Shown here in pieces: positions 1-6,075 of a DNA stretch of 9,507 nucleotides. The notes beneath the pieces were generated by a model. That model saw only the letters and a program-made list of their open reading frames with translations. It was not told the DNA's origin and made no database searches. Numbering within the stretch: the stretch's first letter is position 1; every line of letters starts with the position of its first letter. The position numbers and the translations under genes are program-made. This stretch comes from JANYJJ01 sp038241115 (GTDB lineage: Bacteria; Pseudomonadota; Gammaproteobacteria; Burkholderiales; Burkholderiaceae_C): positions 1 to 9,507 of the forward strand of contig JBBRGA010000133.1 of assembly GCA_038241115.1 (NCBI GenBank), given 5' to 3'.

Positions 1-561
1 GCCGATGTGATTCGCGCGCTCAAGCCCGAGGCCTTTGCCGATGACAAATTTGGTGCCATCACCGTCAAAGACATCTTGGCCGAGCTGGAAAAACCCGCCC
101 GCGATCCGCGCCCTGATTTCAAAGTGGCGCGCTTCAACGACGGTGTCGAAGACATCAAGGATTTGCAGCCCGGCATGCTGCTGGAAGGCACCGTCAGCAA
201 CGTGGCGCAGTTCGGTGCCTTCATCGATTTAGGCGTGCACCAAGACGGCCTGGTTCACGTCAGCCAACTCAGCAACAAATTCATCACCGACGCGCGCGAG
301 GTGGTGAAAACCGGTGACATCGTCAAGGTGCGCGTGGTGGAAGTTGACCTGGTGCGCAAGCGCATCGCGCTGACGATGAAGCTGGATGCCAAGCCTGCGG
401 CGTCAGGCGACGCCAACACCTACCGGCCCGCGCAGCGTGGGCAACAACGGCACGGGTCGGGCGTTGAAAAGGCGAGTGCGAGGCCGTCGCCTGCCAGCAC
501 TTCAGCACCGGGCGCGTCGGCGATGGCCGATGCGTTTGCAAAGTTGCACGGCAAGCGCTGA
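1..561 (+). CDS. tex: Tex-family RNA-binding transcription accessory protein, C-terminal part (5'-truncated)
   Basis: The reading frame is already open at base 1 and ends at TGA 559-561, so only the last 186 residues of a protein that is normally about 770-800 residues long are present. Visible residues about 55-128 form an S1 RNA-binding domain (GMLLEGTVSNVAQFGAFIDL, then GLVHVSQLS and VKVRVVEVDLVRKRIALTMK), the strongly conserved end of Tex. The preceding stretch (DVIRALKPEAFADDKFGAITVKDIL in pieces) matches the end of the helix-hairpin-helix region. Tex is a cytoplasmic nucleic-acid-binding protein linked to transcription and RNA handling. The last 55 residues or so are Ala/Ser/Gly/Gln-rich and low in complexity, as is common for the variable tail in betaproteobacteria. 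I see no functional link to the downstream genes. Confidence 0.93.
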   Translation, partial: ADVIRALKPEAFADDKFGAITVKDILAELEKPARDPRPDFKVARFNDGVEDIKDLQPGMLLEGTVSNVAQFGAFIDLGVHQDGLVHVSQLSNKFITDAREVVKTGDIVKVRVVEVDLVRKRIALTMKLDAKPAASGDANTYRPAQRGQQRHGSGVEKASARPSPASTSAPGASAMADAFAKLHGKR

Positions 562-605
562 AGGCGGCCTGTTCAGCGCGGTGCTGCGGCGCCGCTGTTC
601 GAATC

Positions 606-634
606 GCGTCGGCCCATATGATCGTCCCCGACGC
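606..634. repeat. Inverted repeat between tex and nadB
   Basis: The 7-base arms GCGTCGG (606-612) and CCGACGC (628-634) are perfect reverse complements separated by 15 bases. They lie 45 bases after the tex stop and about 55 bases before the nadB start. There is no T-run after the second arm, so it is not a classical intrinsic terminator. It may be a weak 3' end structure, a protein site, or chance in GC-rich DNA. I saw no clear sigma-70 promoter in the 128-base gap. Confidence 0.25.
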
Positions 635-689
635 AGCGCGGGCAACCGGCCGTCGATAGACTCGACCGTCAACTTCAGCGCCCGCACAA

Positions 690-2435
690 ATGTCTTTTGC
701 ACCGTCCTCCGCCGCATCTGTCGCCGACACCTCTTTCCCCGATATTTCGGTGCCCGTTGTCATAATCGGCGCGGGCCTTGCAGGACTGACGGTGGCGTTG
801 CACTTGGCACAAACGCGCAAGGTCATCGTGCTTGCCAAACGCAATCTCGAAGAAGGTGCCACGGCGTGGGCGCAAGGCGGCATCGTCGGTGTGCTGGGCA
901 CCGACGACAGCGTGGCCTCGCACGTCAGTGACACCCAAGACGCCGGTGCAGGCTTGGTCGACGAACACACCGCACGTTTCATCGCCGAGCACAGCGCGGC
1001 GGCCATCCAGTGGCTGGTCGACCGAGGCGTGCCCTTCACCGGGGATCCTGACGGTCCTTTGGGCTTGCACCTCACCCGCGAGGGCGGTCATGCGGTACGG
1101 CGCATCGCGCACGCCGCAGACGCCACCGGCAAGGCCATTCACGACGTGCTGCTTGATGAAGTCAAAGCCCACCCGAACATCGACATGCGCGAGCGTTGGA
1201 TGGCGGTGGACGTCATCACCTCGCGTCTGCTAAAGCGCGATGAGACGCCGCACTGCTACGGCGTTTACGCGCTCAACATTGACACCCAGCGTGTGGACAC
1301 ATTGCCCGCATCGGCCGTGGTGCTGGCCACCGGCGGTGTGGGCAAGGTCTACCGCTACACCAGCAACCCCGACACCTCCACTGGCGACGGCATTGCCATG
1401 GCCTGGCGCGCGGGTTGTCGCGTGGGCAACATGGAGTTCATCCAGTTCCACCCGACCTGCCTGTACCACCCGCAAGAGCGCAGTTTCCTGATCACCGAAG
1501 CGCTGCGCGGAGAGGGCGCTTACCTGAAGTTGCCCAGCAGCGGCCCCTCCGATCCGGGAGGCACCCGTTTCATGGCGGCGCACGACGACAGGCTGGAGCT
1601 TGCGCCTCGCGACATCGTCGCCCGCGCCATTGACTTCGAGATGAAAAAGCACGGCGTGGACCATGTGTGGCTCGACGCCACCCACTTGGGCGCCGACTTT
1701 CTAAAGGAGCACTTTCCGACCATTTACGCGCGTTGCCTCAAGCTCGGCATCGACATCACCACCCAACCCATCCCGGTGGTGCCCGCGGCCCACTACACCT
1801 GTGGCGGCGTGGTGACCGACCTGAACGGCCGCACCGATTTGTCCGGCTTGTACGCAGTGGGCGAAACCACTTACACCGGCCTGCACGGCGCCAACCGCCT
1901 GGCCAGCAACTCGCTGCTCGAGTGCGTGGTACTCGGCCACACCTGCGCCGACGACATCCTGGCCCGCGCCGTGCCCCGCGCGCCCGAGCTGCCGACGTGG
2001 GACGAAAGCCAGGTCGAGAACGCCGACGAGCAAGTCGTCATCTCGCACAACTGGGACGAGCTGCGCCTGTTGATGTGGAACTACGTCGGCATCGTGCGCA
2101 CCACCAAGCGCCTGGAGCGCGCGCTGCACCGCATCAAACTGCTGCGCAGTGAGATCGACGACTACTACGCCAACTTTCGCGTCAACCGCGACCTGCTCGA
2201 ACTGCGCAATCTGGTGGACTGCGCCGAGCTCATCGTGCGCTCAGCCCTGATGCGCCACGAAAGCCGAGGTCTGCACTACAGCCGCGATTTCCCGCAGACG
2301 CTGCCAGTCAGCTTCCCGACCATCTTGATGCGCTCGGTCAAGGGCAAAGCCAAGGCGGTCCAAAACGGCAACGGCAACGGCAAGGGAAACGGCAAGGGCA
2401 AGGACAAAGCGAAGGTGCTGGGCTTGAGCGGTTGA
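690..2435 (+). CDS. nadB: L-aspartate oxidase (quinolinate synthetase B)
   Basis: This flavoenzyme oxidises L-aspartate to iminoaspartate, the first step of de novo NAD synthesis, and works with quinolinate synthase NadA in the cytoplasm. Seen in the 581-residue product: the FAD dinucleotide-binding motif GAGLAG at residues 27-32, AWAQGGI at 60-65, the substrate-site block EFIQFHPT at 249-256, PRD at 306-308, HYTCGG at 368-373 with the expected active-site His368, and the second FAD block GLHGANRLASNSLLE at 397-411. The C-terminal helical domain (MWNYVGIVR at 462-470) separates it from succinate dehydrogenase subunits. The ATG at 690 places the FAD motif at the usual distance from the N-terminus; no good Shine-Dalgarno sequence precedes it. 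At 581 residues it is longer than the ~540-residue E. coli enzyme, mainly because of a Gly/Asn/Lys tail (about 550-581). nadA and nadC are not adjacent here. Confidence 0.95.
   Translation: MSFAPSSAASVADTSFPDISVPVVIIGAGLAGLTVALHLAQTRKVIVLAKRNLEEGATAWAQGGIVGVLGTDDSVASHVSDTQDAGAGLVDEHTARFIAEHSAAAIQWLVDRGVPFTGDPDGPLGLHLTREGGHAVRRIAHAADATGKAIHDVLLDEVKAHPNIDMRERWMAVDVITSRLLKRDETPHCYGVYALNIDTQRVDTLPASAVVLATGGVGKVYRYTSNPDTSTGDGIAMAWRAGCRVGNMEFIQFHPTCLYHPQERSFLITEALRGEGAYLKLPSSGPSDPGGTRFMAAHDDRLELAPRDIVARAIDFEMKKHGVDHVWLDATHLGADFLKEHFPTIYARCLKLGIDITTQPIPVVPAAHYTCGGVVTDLNGRTDLSGLYAVGETTYTGLHGANRLASNSLLECVVLGHTCADDILARAVPRAPELPTWDESQVENADEQVVISHNWDELRLLMWNYVGIVRTTKRLERALHRIKLLRSEIDDYYANFRVNRDLLELRNLVDCAELIVRSALMRHESRGLHYSRDFPQTLPVSFPTILMRSVKGKAKAVQNGNGNGKGNGKGKDKAKVLGLSG
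2361..2411 (+). repeat. Low-complexity GGCAAC/GGCAAG repeat coding the NadB tail
   Basis: Near-tandem hexamers of the form GGCAAC, GGCAAG and GGAAAC encode an alternating Gly-Asn/Gly-Lys tail (NGNGNGKGNGKGKDK) after the conserved end of NadB. The unit composition suggests replication slippage. The tail is strongly basic and probably disordered. It lies outside the catalytic domains, so its length could vary between strains. Confidence 0.7.
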
Positions 2436-2507
2436 CATCCGTCACGTTCAGGCTGAAATAGATAACGCCAGCCCGGTACTCAGGCACCTCAAACCCACTG
2501 CACTGAA

Positions 2508-3146
2508 TCAGCCCGCATCCGCCTGCAATGCGGGCGCAGCCAGCCTGAACGCTTCCAACTGCATGCAGGCAGCATCCACCGCTTTGATGCAGGGCCAGCG
2601 GTCTAAGTCCACTTTGAAGCGACGCGCGCTTTCAACCTGCGGGATCAGGTAAACATCGGCCATCGAGGGCGCCGCGCCGAAACAAAACTCGCCGCGCTGT
2701 AGGTCGCCTGCCAACAGCAGCTCCAACGCATCGAAGCCGTCTGAAATCCAACGACCGCACCAGCGATGGATGGCCGCCTCGTCGGCACCAAATTCGTGGC
2801 GCAAGGTTTCCAAAACGCGGCGGTTGTTGACCGGGTGAATGTCGCAACCCACGATCGCCGCCAGCGCACGCACGTGTGCCCGGGCTGAGGCGCTTTCTGG
2901 CAGCAGCGCAGGCTGCGGATATGTCTCTTCCAGCCACTCGATGATGGCCGGCGACTGGATCAGCACGTCACGCTCAACCACCAGCGCGGGCACCAAGCCC
3001 TGCGGATTGATGGCCTTGAACTCAGCGCTTAAATGCTGATCGGTGCGCAAGTCAACGGCCACCGTCTCGTACGCCAAACCTTTCAGGTTGAGCGCGATGC
3101 GCAGGCGATGCGAGGTGCCGCTGCGAAAAAAACTGTAGAGCTTCAT
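2508..3146 (-). CDS. maiA: Maleylacetoacetate isomerase-like glutathione S-transferase (zeta class)
   Basis: The 212-residue product has the two-domain GST fold. The N-terminal thioredoxin-like half starts MKLYSFFRSGTSHRLRIALN, with the Ser/Thr-rich glutathione site at residues 9-14 and INPQGLVPAL at 46-55, followed by QSPAIIEWLEE at 64-74 (glutathione gamma-Glu binding). The C-terminal helical half carries CDIHPVNNRRVL at 101-112, the signature of maleylacetoacetate/maleylpyruvate isomerases (zeta GST). These cytoplasmic enzymes use glutathione for cis-trans isomerisation in tyrosine/homogentisate or gentisate breakdown. I chose the ATG at 3146 because the GST fold begins immediately there; the longer open frame upstream reads through the divergent neighbour's coding region. 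No homogentisate or gentisate gene is near, so the exact substrate is open. It is divergent from the gene at 3237 and convergent with nadB. Confidence 0.87.
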   Translation of the reverse strand: MKLYSFFRSGTSHRLRIALNLKGLAYETVAVDLRTDQHLSAEFKAINPQGLVPALVVERDVLIQSPAIIEWLEETYPQPALLPESASARAHVRALAAIVGCDIHPVNNRRVLETLRHEFGADEAAIHRWCGRWISDGFDALELLLAGDLQRGEFCFGAAPSMADVYLIPQVESARRFKVDLDRWPCIKAVDAACMQLEAFRLAAPALQADAG

Positions 3147-3160
3147 GGCTTGGACCTGAG

Positions 3161-3188
3161 TTGATGGTGTGGTTAGAGGCCATATTCT
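3161..3188 (+). promoter_or_regulatory. Possible sigma-70 promoter for the ornithine cyclodeaminase-family gene
   Basis: TTGATG (3161-3166) and TATTCT (3183-3188) each match 4 of 6 consensus bases with a 16-base spacer, inside the 90-base divergent gap. Transcription would start about 40 bases before the ATG at 3237. This is a by-eye match only. Confidence 0.3.
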
Positions 3189-3236
3189 GGTGTCCGCCCC
3201 TCGTTCAGCGCTTTGGCGCACCAGCCGAACCCACCC

Positions 3237-4199
3237 ATGCAAATATTTGACGCCGCGGCCACGCGCAACGCGCTGCCGTTCAACAGCCTCATTCCTGCAC
3301 TGCGAGCCATGTTCGCTGCCGGCTGCAACGTGCCGCCGCGCCATGTTCACGAGCTCCAATCACCCGGTGCCGAGCGCATGACCAGTCTGATCATGCCCGC
3401 CTGGGTGGAGGGCCGCTACTACGGCATCAAGACGATCAACATCGCGCCCGGCAACGCAGCTCGCGGTCTGCCGGGTTTGCACGCGACGTATGTGTTGTTC
3501 GACGCCGTCACGGGTGTGCCCCTGGCGTTGATGGACGGCAACGAAATCACCGCGCGCCGCACCGCGGCGGCGTCCGCTCTGGCAGCGTCCTACTTGGCAG
3601 CGTCTGATGCACGTCATTTGCTGGTGGTGGGTGCCGGGCGCATCGCGCGCTTGCTGCCCGAGGCATACCGCGAAGTGCGCGCCATCGAGCGCGTCACCGT
3701 TTGGGCACGCTCGCCAATTCAGAGCCAGGAACTGGCCACCGCGTTGCGCGCGGACGGCTTCAACGCCGAGGCCGCCGCCGACCTGGAAGCTGCGGTGCGC
3801 GCTGCCGACATCGTCAGTTGCGCCACCTTGTCCACCGTGCCCTTGATCGCCGGCAGTTGGCTGCAAACCGCCAGCCACCTCGATTTGATCGGCAGCTTCA
3901 CACCCGAGATGCGCGAAGCCGACGACGCTTGTCTCGAAGGTGCGCAGTTGTATGTAGACACCGAAGAGGCGCTGCAAAAGAGCGGCGACTTGCTGGGCCC
4001 GATGCGGCGCGGCGTGTTCAGCGCCGACCACGTGCGCGGAACGCTGGGCAGCTTGTCGCGCGACGTTGGGGGTGTCGGGAAGGGAGCAGCGCAGGGCGGC
4101 CCGCGCATCGCCAGTCAGCGCACCGTCTTCAAGTCCGTCGGCAGCGCGCTGGAAGACTTGGCAGCGGCCATGTTGGTCTGGGAAGCGACGCGGCTTTAA
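3237..4199 (+). CDS. Ornithine cyclodeaminase/mu-crystallin family protein, probably delta1-pyrroline-2-carboxylate reductase-like
   Basis: The 320-residue product carries the family marks: GIKTINIAPGN at residues 63-73 (with the conserved Lys65), LMDGNEITARRTAAASALA at 98-116 (conserved Arg), a Rossmann NAD(P)-binding motif VVGAGRIA at 130-137, LDLIGSFTPEMREAD at 215-229 and TVFKSVGSALEDLAAA at 296-311. Members either deaminate ornithine to proline or reduce cyclic imines such as delta1-pyrroline-2-carboxylate. The LIGSFTPEMREAD block and the ending resemble the reductase branch as I remember it, but this cannot be settled by eye. ATG 3237 was chosen over an in-frame TTG at 3213 because homology starts right after it; neither has a Shine-Dalgarno sequence. 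A Gly-rich stretch at 277-289 (DVGGVGKGAAQGG) interrupts the region before the final conserved block. The gene is divergent from the maiA-like gene. Confidence 0.87.
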   Translation: MQIFDAAATRNALPFNSLIPALRAMFAAGCNVPPRHVHELQSPGAERMTSLIMPAWVEGRYYGIKTINIAPGNAARGLPGLHATYVLFDAVTGVPLALMDGNEITARRTAAASALAASYLAASDARHLLVVGAGRIARLLPEAYREVRAIERVTVWARSPIQSQELATALRADGFNAEAAADLEAAVRAADIVSCATLSTVPLIAGSWLQTASHLDLIGSFTPEMREADDACLEGAQLYVDTEEALQKSGDLLGPMRRGVFSADHVRGTLGSLSRDVGGVGKGAAQGGPRIASQRTVFKSVGSALEDLAAAMLVWEATRL

Positions 4200-4213
4200 C
4201 GCCGTCGGTTCAA

Positions 4214-4247
4214 GAGGACTGTTTCCGAGGAATGTTTCAGAAACAGT
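4214..4247. terminator. Tandem repeat/hairpin between convergent genes, possible bidirectional terminator
   Basis: A 13-base unit occurs twice in tandem: GAGGACTGTTTCC at 4214-4226 and GAGGAATGTTTCA at 4227-4239 (11 of 13 identical). The following GAAACAGT (4240-4247) is the exact reverse complement of ACTGTTTC (4218-4225), and GAAACA can also pair with the nearer TGTTTC (4233-4238). Two mutually exclusive stems are therefore possible. It lies in the 57-base gap between two convergent stop codons, where a terminator is expected. There is no T-run, so an intrinsic terminator is only a weak call. Confidence 0.4.
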
Positions 4248-4256
4248 GCCGCAGAC

Positions 4257-5180
4257 CTAGAGCACCAGCCCCTCTTCGATCACCACCCTCGCCATCGCTT
4301 GCTCAAGCATCGTTCGGGCCGCGCTTGTGACCTCGTGCAAGTGGCGGTGCAAGGCAGCATCGGCCTCGTTTCGCGAGGCGCATTCGGTGCTGTAGAGCTC
4401 AAAGCTGACCAACAGCGTGACGATCTCGGCCAGGTGACGCGGGCACTCGCAGGCCACCAATGACGGCATCTCTGTCAAGGTGATTAACTGGTCATCGCTA
4501 AAACGTCTTTGCTTCGCTTGTGTTGCCATATCAACGGCTGCCACTGCAGGGCGCGACGCAGCAATCAGGTTCGCCAATTCTTTGCCGGCAACGGGCTCGC
4601 GGCGCACCATCACGCCCACAGCGCGCAGAGCGTCTGCAACAGCTTCGGCCCCAAACGAATACACCACGATCACATTCGGAGTTGGCAGGCTCATGCTCAG
4701 CAATTTGACGCGCTCGATCGTTGCTGCGTGCAGTGTTGGCACGTGGATGACCAACACGTCAGCAGCGCCTGCGCTGGCGACCTCGCGCTCAGCGTGGCTC
4801 AGGTCGTCGAAGACCAACGCAGGTGCCGGTTGCAGCCGACCTTTGAGCTTGAGCGCGGCGGCGTGTCCGATCACGATCACCCGCTGCATCCCTGTCGATT
4901 GCACCTGTTGGCCTGAAGTTAATACCACCAGCGCATCGATATCCAGATGCGCCAGCGTGCCAATCGCATTCCCGTCCAGCGTGAGCCGCTTGATGAGTCG
5001 CAGGCGCTCAATGTCTTTCATCGAATAAGTGCGTTGGCCCGAGGTCGATTTGGGAGGCGCCACCACACCGTAGCGGTGTTCCCAGATGCGAAGTGTCGAT
5101 GGCGTGAGGCCCGCCAACCGAGCTGCCGCTCCTGTTCGCATCAAGATGTTTACTGCGGATTTGTCGGCAACTGAGGGCAT
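4257..5180 (-). CDS. MerR-family transcriptional regulator with a degenerate B12-binding-like domain
   Basis: Counting from the longer possible start at 5186 (309 residues), residues 16-81 are a MerR winged helix: RTGAAARLAGLTPSTLRIWE, HRYGVVAPP, then GQRTYSMKDIERLRLIKRL. Residues about 101-210 read as an alternating alpha/beta Rossmann-like domain (VIVIGH, ALVFDD, ADVLVIHVP, NVIVVYSFG), in the place where CarH/LitR-type regulators bind cobalamin. The DxHxxG histidine motif and the Trp/Glu-His helical cap are not visible. The last ~80 residues are a helical domain with ACECPRHL at 245-252. I prefer the ATG at 5180, because AAAGG lies 8 bases before it but only 2 before the one at 5186. Its position divergent from fasciclin-rhodopsin-carotenoid genes suggests it regulates them; CarH/LitR relatives control carotenoid genes in response to light. 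Effector and operator are unknown. Confidence 0.85.
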   Translation of the reverse strand: MPSVADKSAVNILMRTGAAARLAGLTPSTLRIWEHRYGVVAPPKSTSGQRTYSMKDIERLRLIKRLTLDGNAIGTLAHLDIDALVVLTSGQQVQSTGMQRVIVIGHAAALKLKGRLQPAPALVFDDLSHAEREVASAGAADVLVIHVPTLHAATIERVKLLSMSLPTPNVIVVYSFGAEAVADALRAVGVMVRREPVAGKELANLIAASRPAVAAVDMATQAKQRRFSDDQLITLTEMPSLVACECPRHLAEIVTLLVSFELYSTECASRNEADAALHRHLHEVTSAARTMLEQAMARVVIEEGLVL

Positions 5181-5400
5181 TGTCATGGCCTTTATTTTTG
5201 CGCGAACACCAGACGGTGAAACGCAGCATATTTTTTATGAATCGGTATTGTCACGGAAATAGCAATAAAAAAGCAATGTTTTCGAACACATAAGCGTTTC
5301 AATTTTGCTGGTTGACCTACATTCTGCCGAAGCAAACAAAGTATCGAGTGTCTCTTCGGTCGGTCGCGGCGGTAATCCGTGTGGCCAGCCGCTTCATCGG

Positions 5401-5421
5401 TACGGGATCAAAAATCCCGTA
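5401..5421 (+). promoter_or_regulatory. Perfect 8-bp inverted repeat upstream of the fasciclin gene
   Basis: TACGGGAT (5401-5408) and ATCCCGTA (5414-5421) are exact reverse complements around a CAAAA loop. It ends 55 bases before the fasciclin ATG. It could be an operator for the divergent MerR-type protein, or a stem-loop in the fasciclin mRNA leader. No T-run follows, so it is not an intrinsic terminator. Confidence 0.55.
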
Positions 5422-5430
5422 GCGCATATC

Positions 5431-5448
5431 GTTCAGCCAACACTGAAC
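5431..5448. promoter_or_regulatory. Inverted repeat GTTCAG-N6-CTGAAC before the fasciclin gene
   Basis: Perfect 6-base arms (5431-5436 and 5443-5448) flank CCAACA. They lie 28 bases before the fasciclin start and 9 bases after the previous hairpin. The 18-base dyad has the size of a dimeric regulator site, but 6-base arms can also arise by chance. Confidence 0.35.
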
Positions 5449-5476
5449 ACCTTCACTTCGCCATAGAAAGCAGTAC

Positions 5477-5887
5477 ATGCACGACATCATCGACACCGCC
5501 GTTGCGGCCGGAAGCTTCAAAACCCTCGCTGCTGCGCTGACCGCAGCAAATCTGATTGACACGCTCAAAGACGCAGGTCCGTTCACGGTATTCGCCCCAA
5601 CCGATGAGGCCTTCGCAAAGTTGCCCGCTGGCACGGTGGAAAGCCTGCTTAACGACATTCCAAAGCTCAGCGCAATCCTGACGTACCACGTGGTTGCTGG
5701 CAAGGTCATGGCGGCTGACGTAATGACGATGGATGGCCAATCTGCTGCAACCGTTAACGGCGCCACACTGGCGATCAGCACTCAGGACGGCGTGAAGTTG
5801 AACGGCACCTCAACCGTTGTGACCACAGACATCGCGTGCACCAACGGCGTTATCCACGTGATCGACACCGTCTTGATTCCCGCGTAA
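5477..5887 (+). CDS. Single-domain fasciclin (FAS1) protein, no signal peptide
   Basis: The 136-residue product is one complete FAS1 domain. It has the H1 motif FTVFAPTDEAF at 36-46, the central YH pair at 70-71 (ILTYHVVAGKV), and the H2 motif GVIHVIDTVLIP at 124-135. FAS1 domains usually act in adhesion or ligand binding outside the cell; some bind small hydrophobic molecules, including carotenoids in eukaryotic examples. No signal peptide can be added, because an in-frame TGA at 5444-5446 lies upstream with no start codon between, so the protein appears cytoplasmic as encoded. GAAAG six bases before the ATG is a weak ribosome site. It lies first in line before rhodopsin and crtIB on the same strand, 188 bases from the rhodopsin start, and divergent from the MerR regulator. 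Its role in the cluster is unknown. Confidence 0.9.
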   Translation: MHDIIDTAVAAGSFKTLAAALTAANLIDTLKDAGPFTVFAPTDEAFAKLPAGTVESLLNDIPKLSAILTYHVVAGKVMAADVMTMDGQSAATVNGATLAISTQDGVKLNGTSTVVTTDIACTNGVIHVIDTVLIPA

Positions 5888-6040
5888 TTCAGACGCGAGG
5901 TCAGGTACGCACGCACGGCGTGACGTTTGGTGCCGGGCAAAGCGCCCGCATCGACCAGCGGTTTTGGCTCCCACGGCAAGCCGCAGGCCCGGCCAGCCCG
6001 ACAACAGTGCGACAGCCGCGCGATTTCCCTGCGCTAATTC
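5888..6040 (+). other. Structured non-coding stretch between fasciclin and rhodopsin genes
   Basis: This GC-rich interval has no plausible coding function of its own. A frame open through it comes out of the fasciclin gene in the wrong phase. It contains a stem CGGGC/GCCCG (5934-5938 and 5944-5948), extendable to TGC...GCA with a one-base bulge. CGCT/AGCG (6032-6035 and 6041-6044) could compete with the stronger hairpin that follows. I saw no convincing sigma-70 promoter, so rhodopsin may be read through from the fasciclin promoter or from a non-canonical one. Confidence 0.4.
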
Positions 6041-6060
6041 AGCGGGCACAGGTGCCCGCT
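6041..6060 (+). promoter_or_regulatory. Strong hairpin immediately upstream of the rhodopsin start
   Basis: AGCGGGCAC (6041-6049) and GTGCCCGCT (6052-6060) are perfect 9-base reverse complements around two bases, so the RNA would form at least an 8-bp GC-rich stem with a CAGG tetraloop. Exactly 15 unstructured, purine/CA-rich bases (6061-6075) separate it from the ATG, and no Shine-Dalgarno sequence is present. There is no T-run. It could be an mRNA-stabilising or translation-control stem, or a DNA operator. Confidence 0.6.
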
Positions 6061-6075
6061 CACCAACACAGAAAC

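Larger units (their letters stand above)
5181..5476. promoter_or_regulatory. Divergent regulatory region between the MerR regulator and the fasciclin gene
   Basis: This gap of about 290 bases is visibly AT-richer than the genes around it, has no coding signs, and must hold both divergent promoters. It contains a TTGACC (5312-5317) that could be a -35 box for the fasciclin side, but no convincing -10 at 16-19 bases. It also has a direct repeat AGCAAT (5261-5266 and 5272-5277, one helical turn apart), three copies of GAACAC (5204-5209, 5284-5289, 5445-5450), and two inverted repeats listed separately. On the reverse strand, TTGCTT, 17 bases and GACAAT (roughly 5247-5275) is a weak promoter candidate for the regulator. 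Confidence 0.55.

Noticed and set aside
323..1075. 250-codon reverse-strand open frame across the tex end and nadB start
   Set aside because: It overlaps two clearly conserved forward genes, its product is low-complexity Ala/Arg/Pro/Cys-rich, and it matches no family I know; it is a GC-rich shadow frame.
3147..3359. N-terminal extension of the MaiA-like protein by 71 residues
   Set aside because: The extension runs antisense through the start of the neighbouring gene and has no GST-family similarity; the fold starts exactly at the ATG at 3146.
5312..5342. Complete sigma-70 promoter starting at TTGACC upstream of fasciclin
   Set aside because: The -35-like box is good, but no hexamer at 16-19 bases downstream matches TATAAT in more than about 3 positions, so a full promoter is not claimed.
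5836..6075. 80-residue N-terminal extension of rhodopsin from a start inside the fasciclin gene
   Set aside because: It overlaps fasciclin out of phase, is Arg/Gln-rich and unlike any rhodopsin leader. ATG 6076 gives a normal signal-like segment before helix A.
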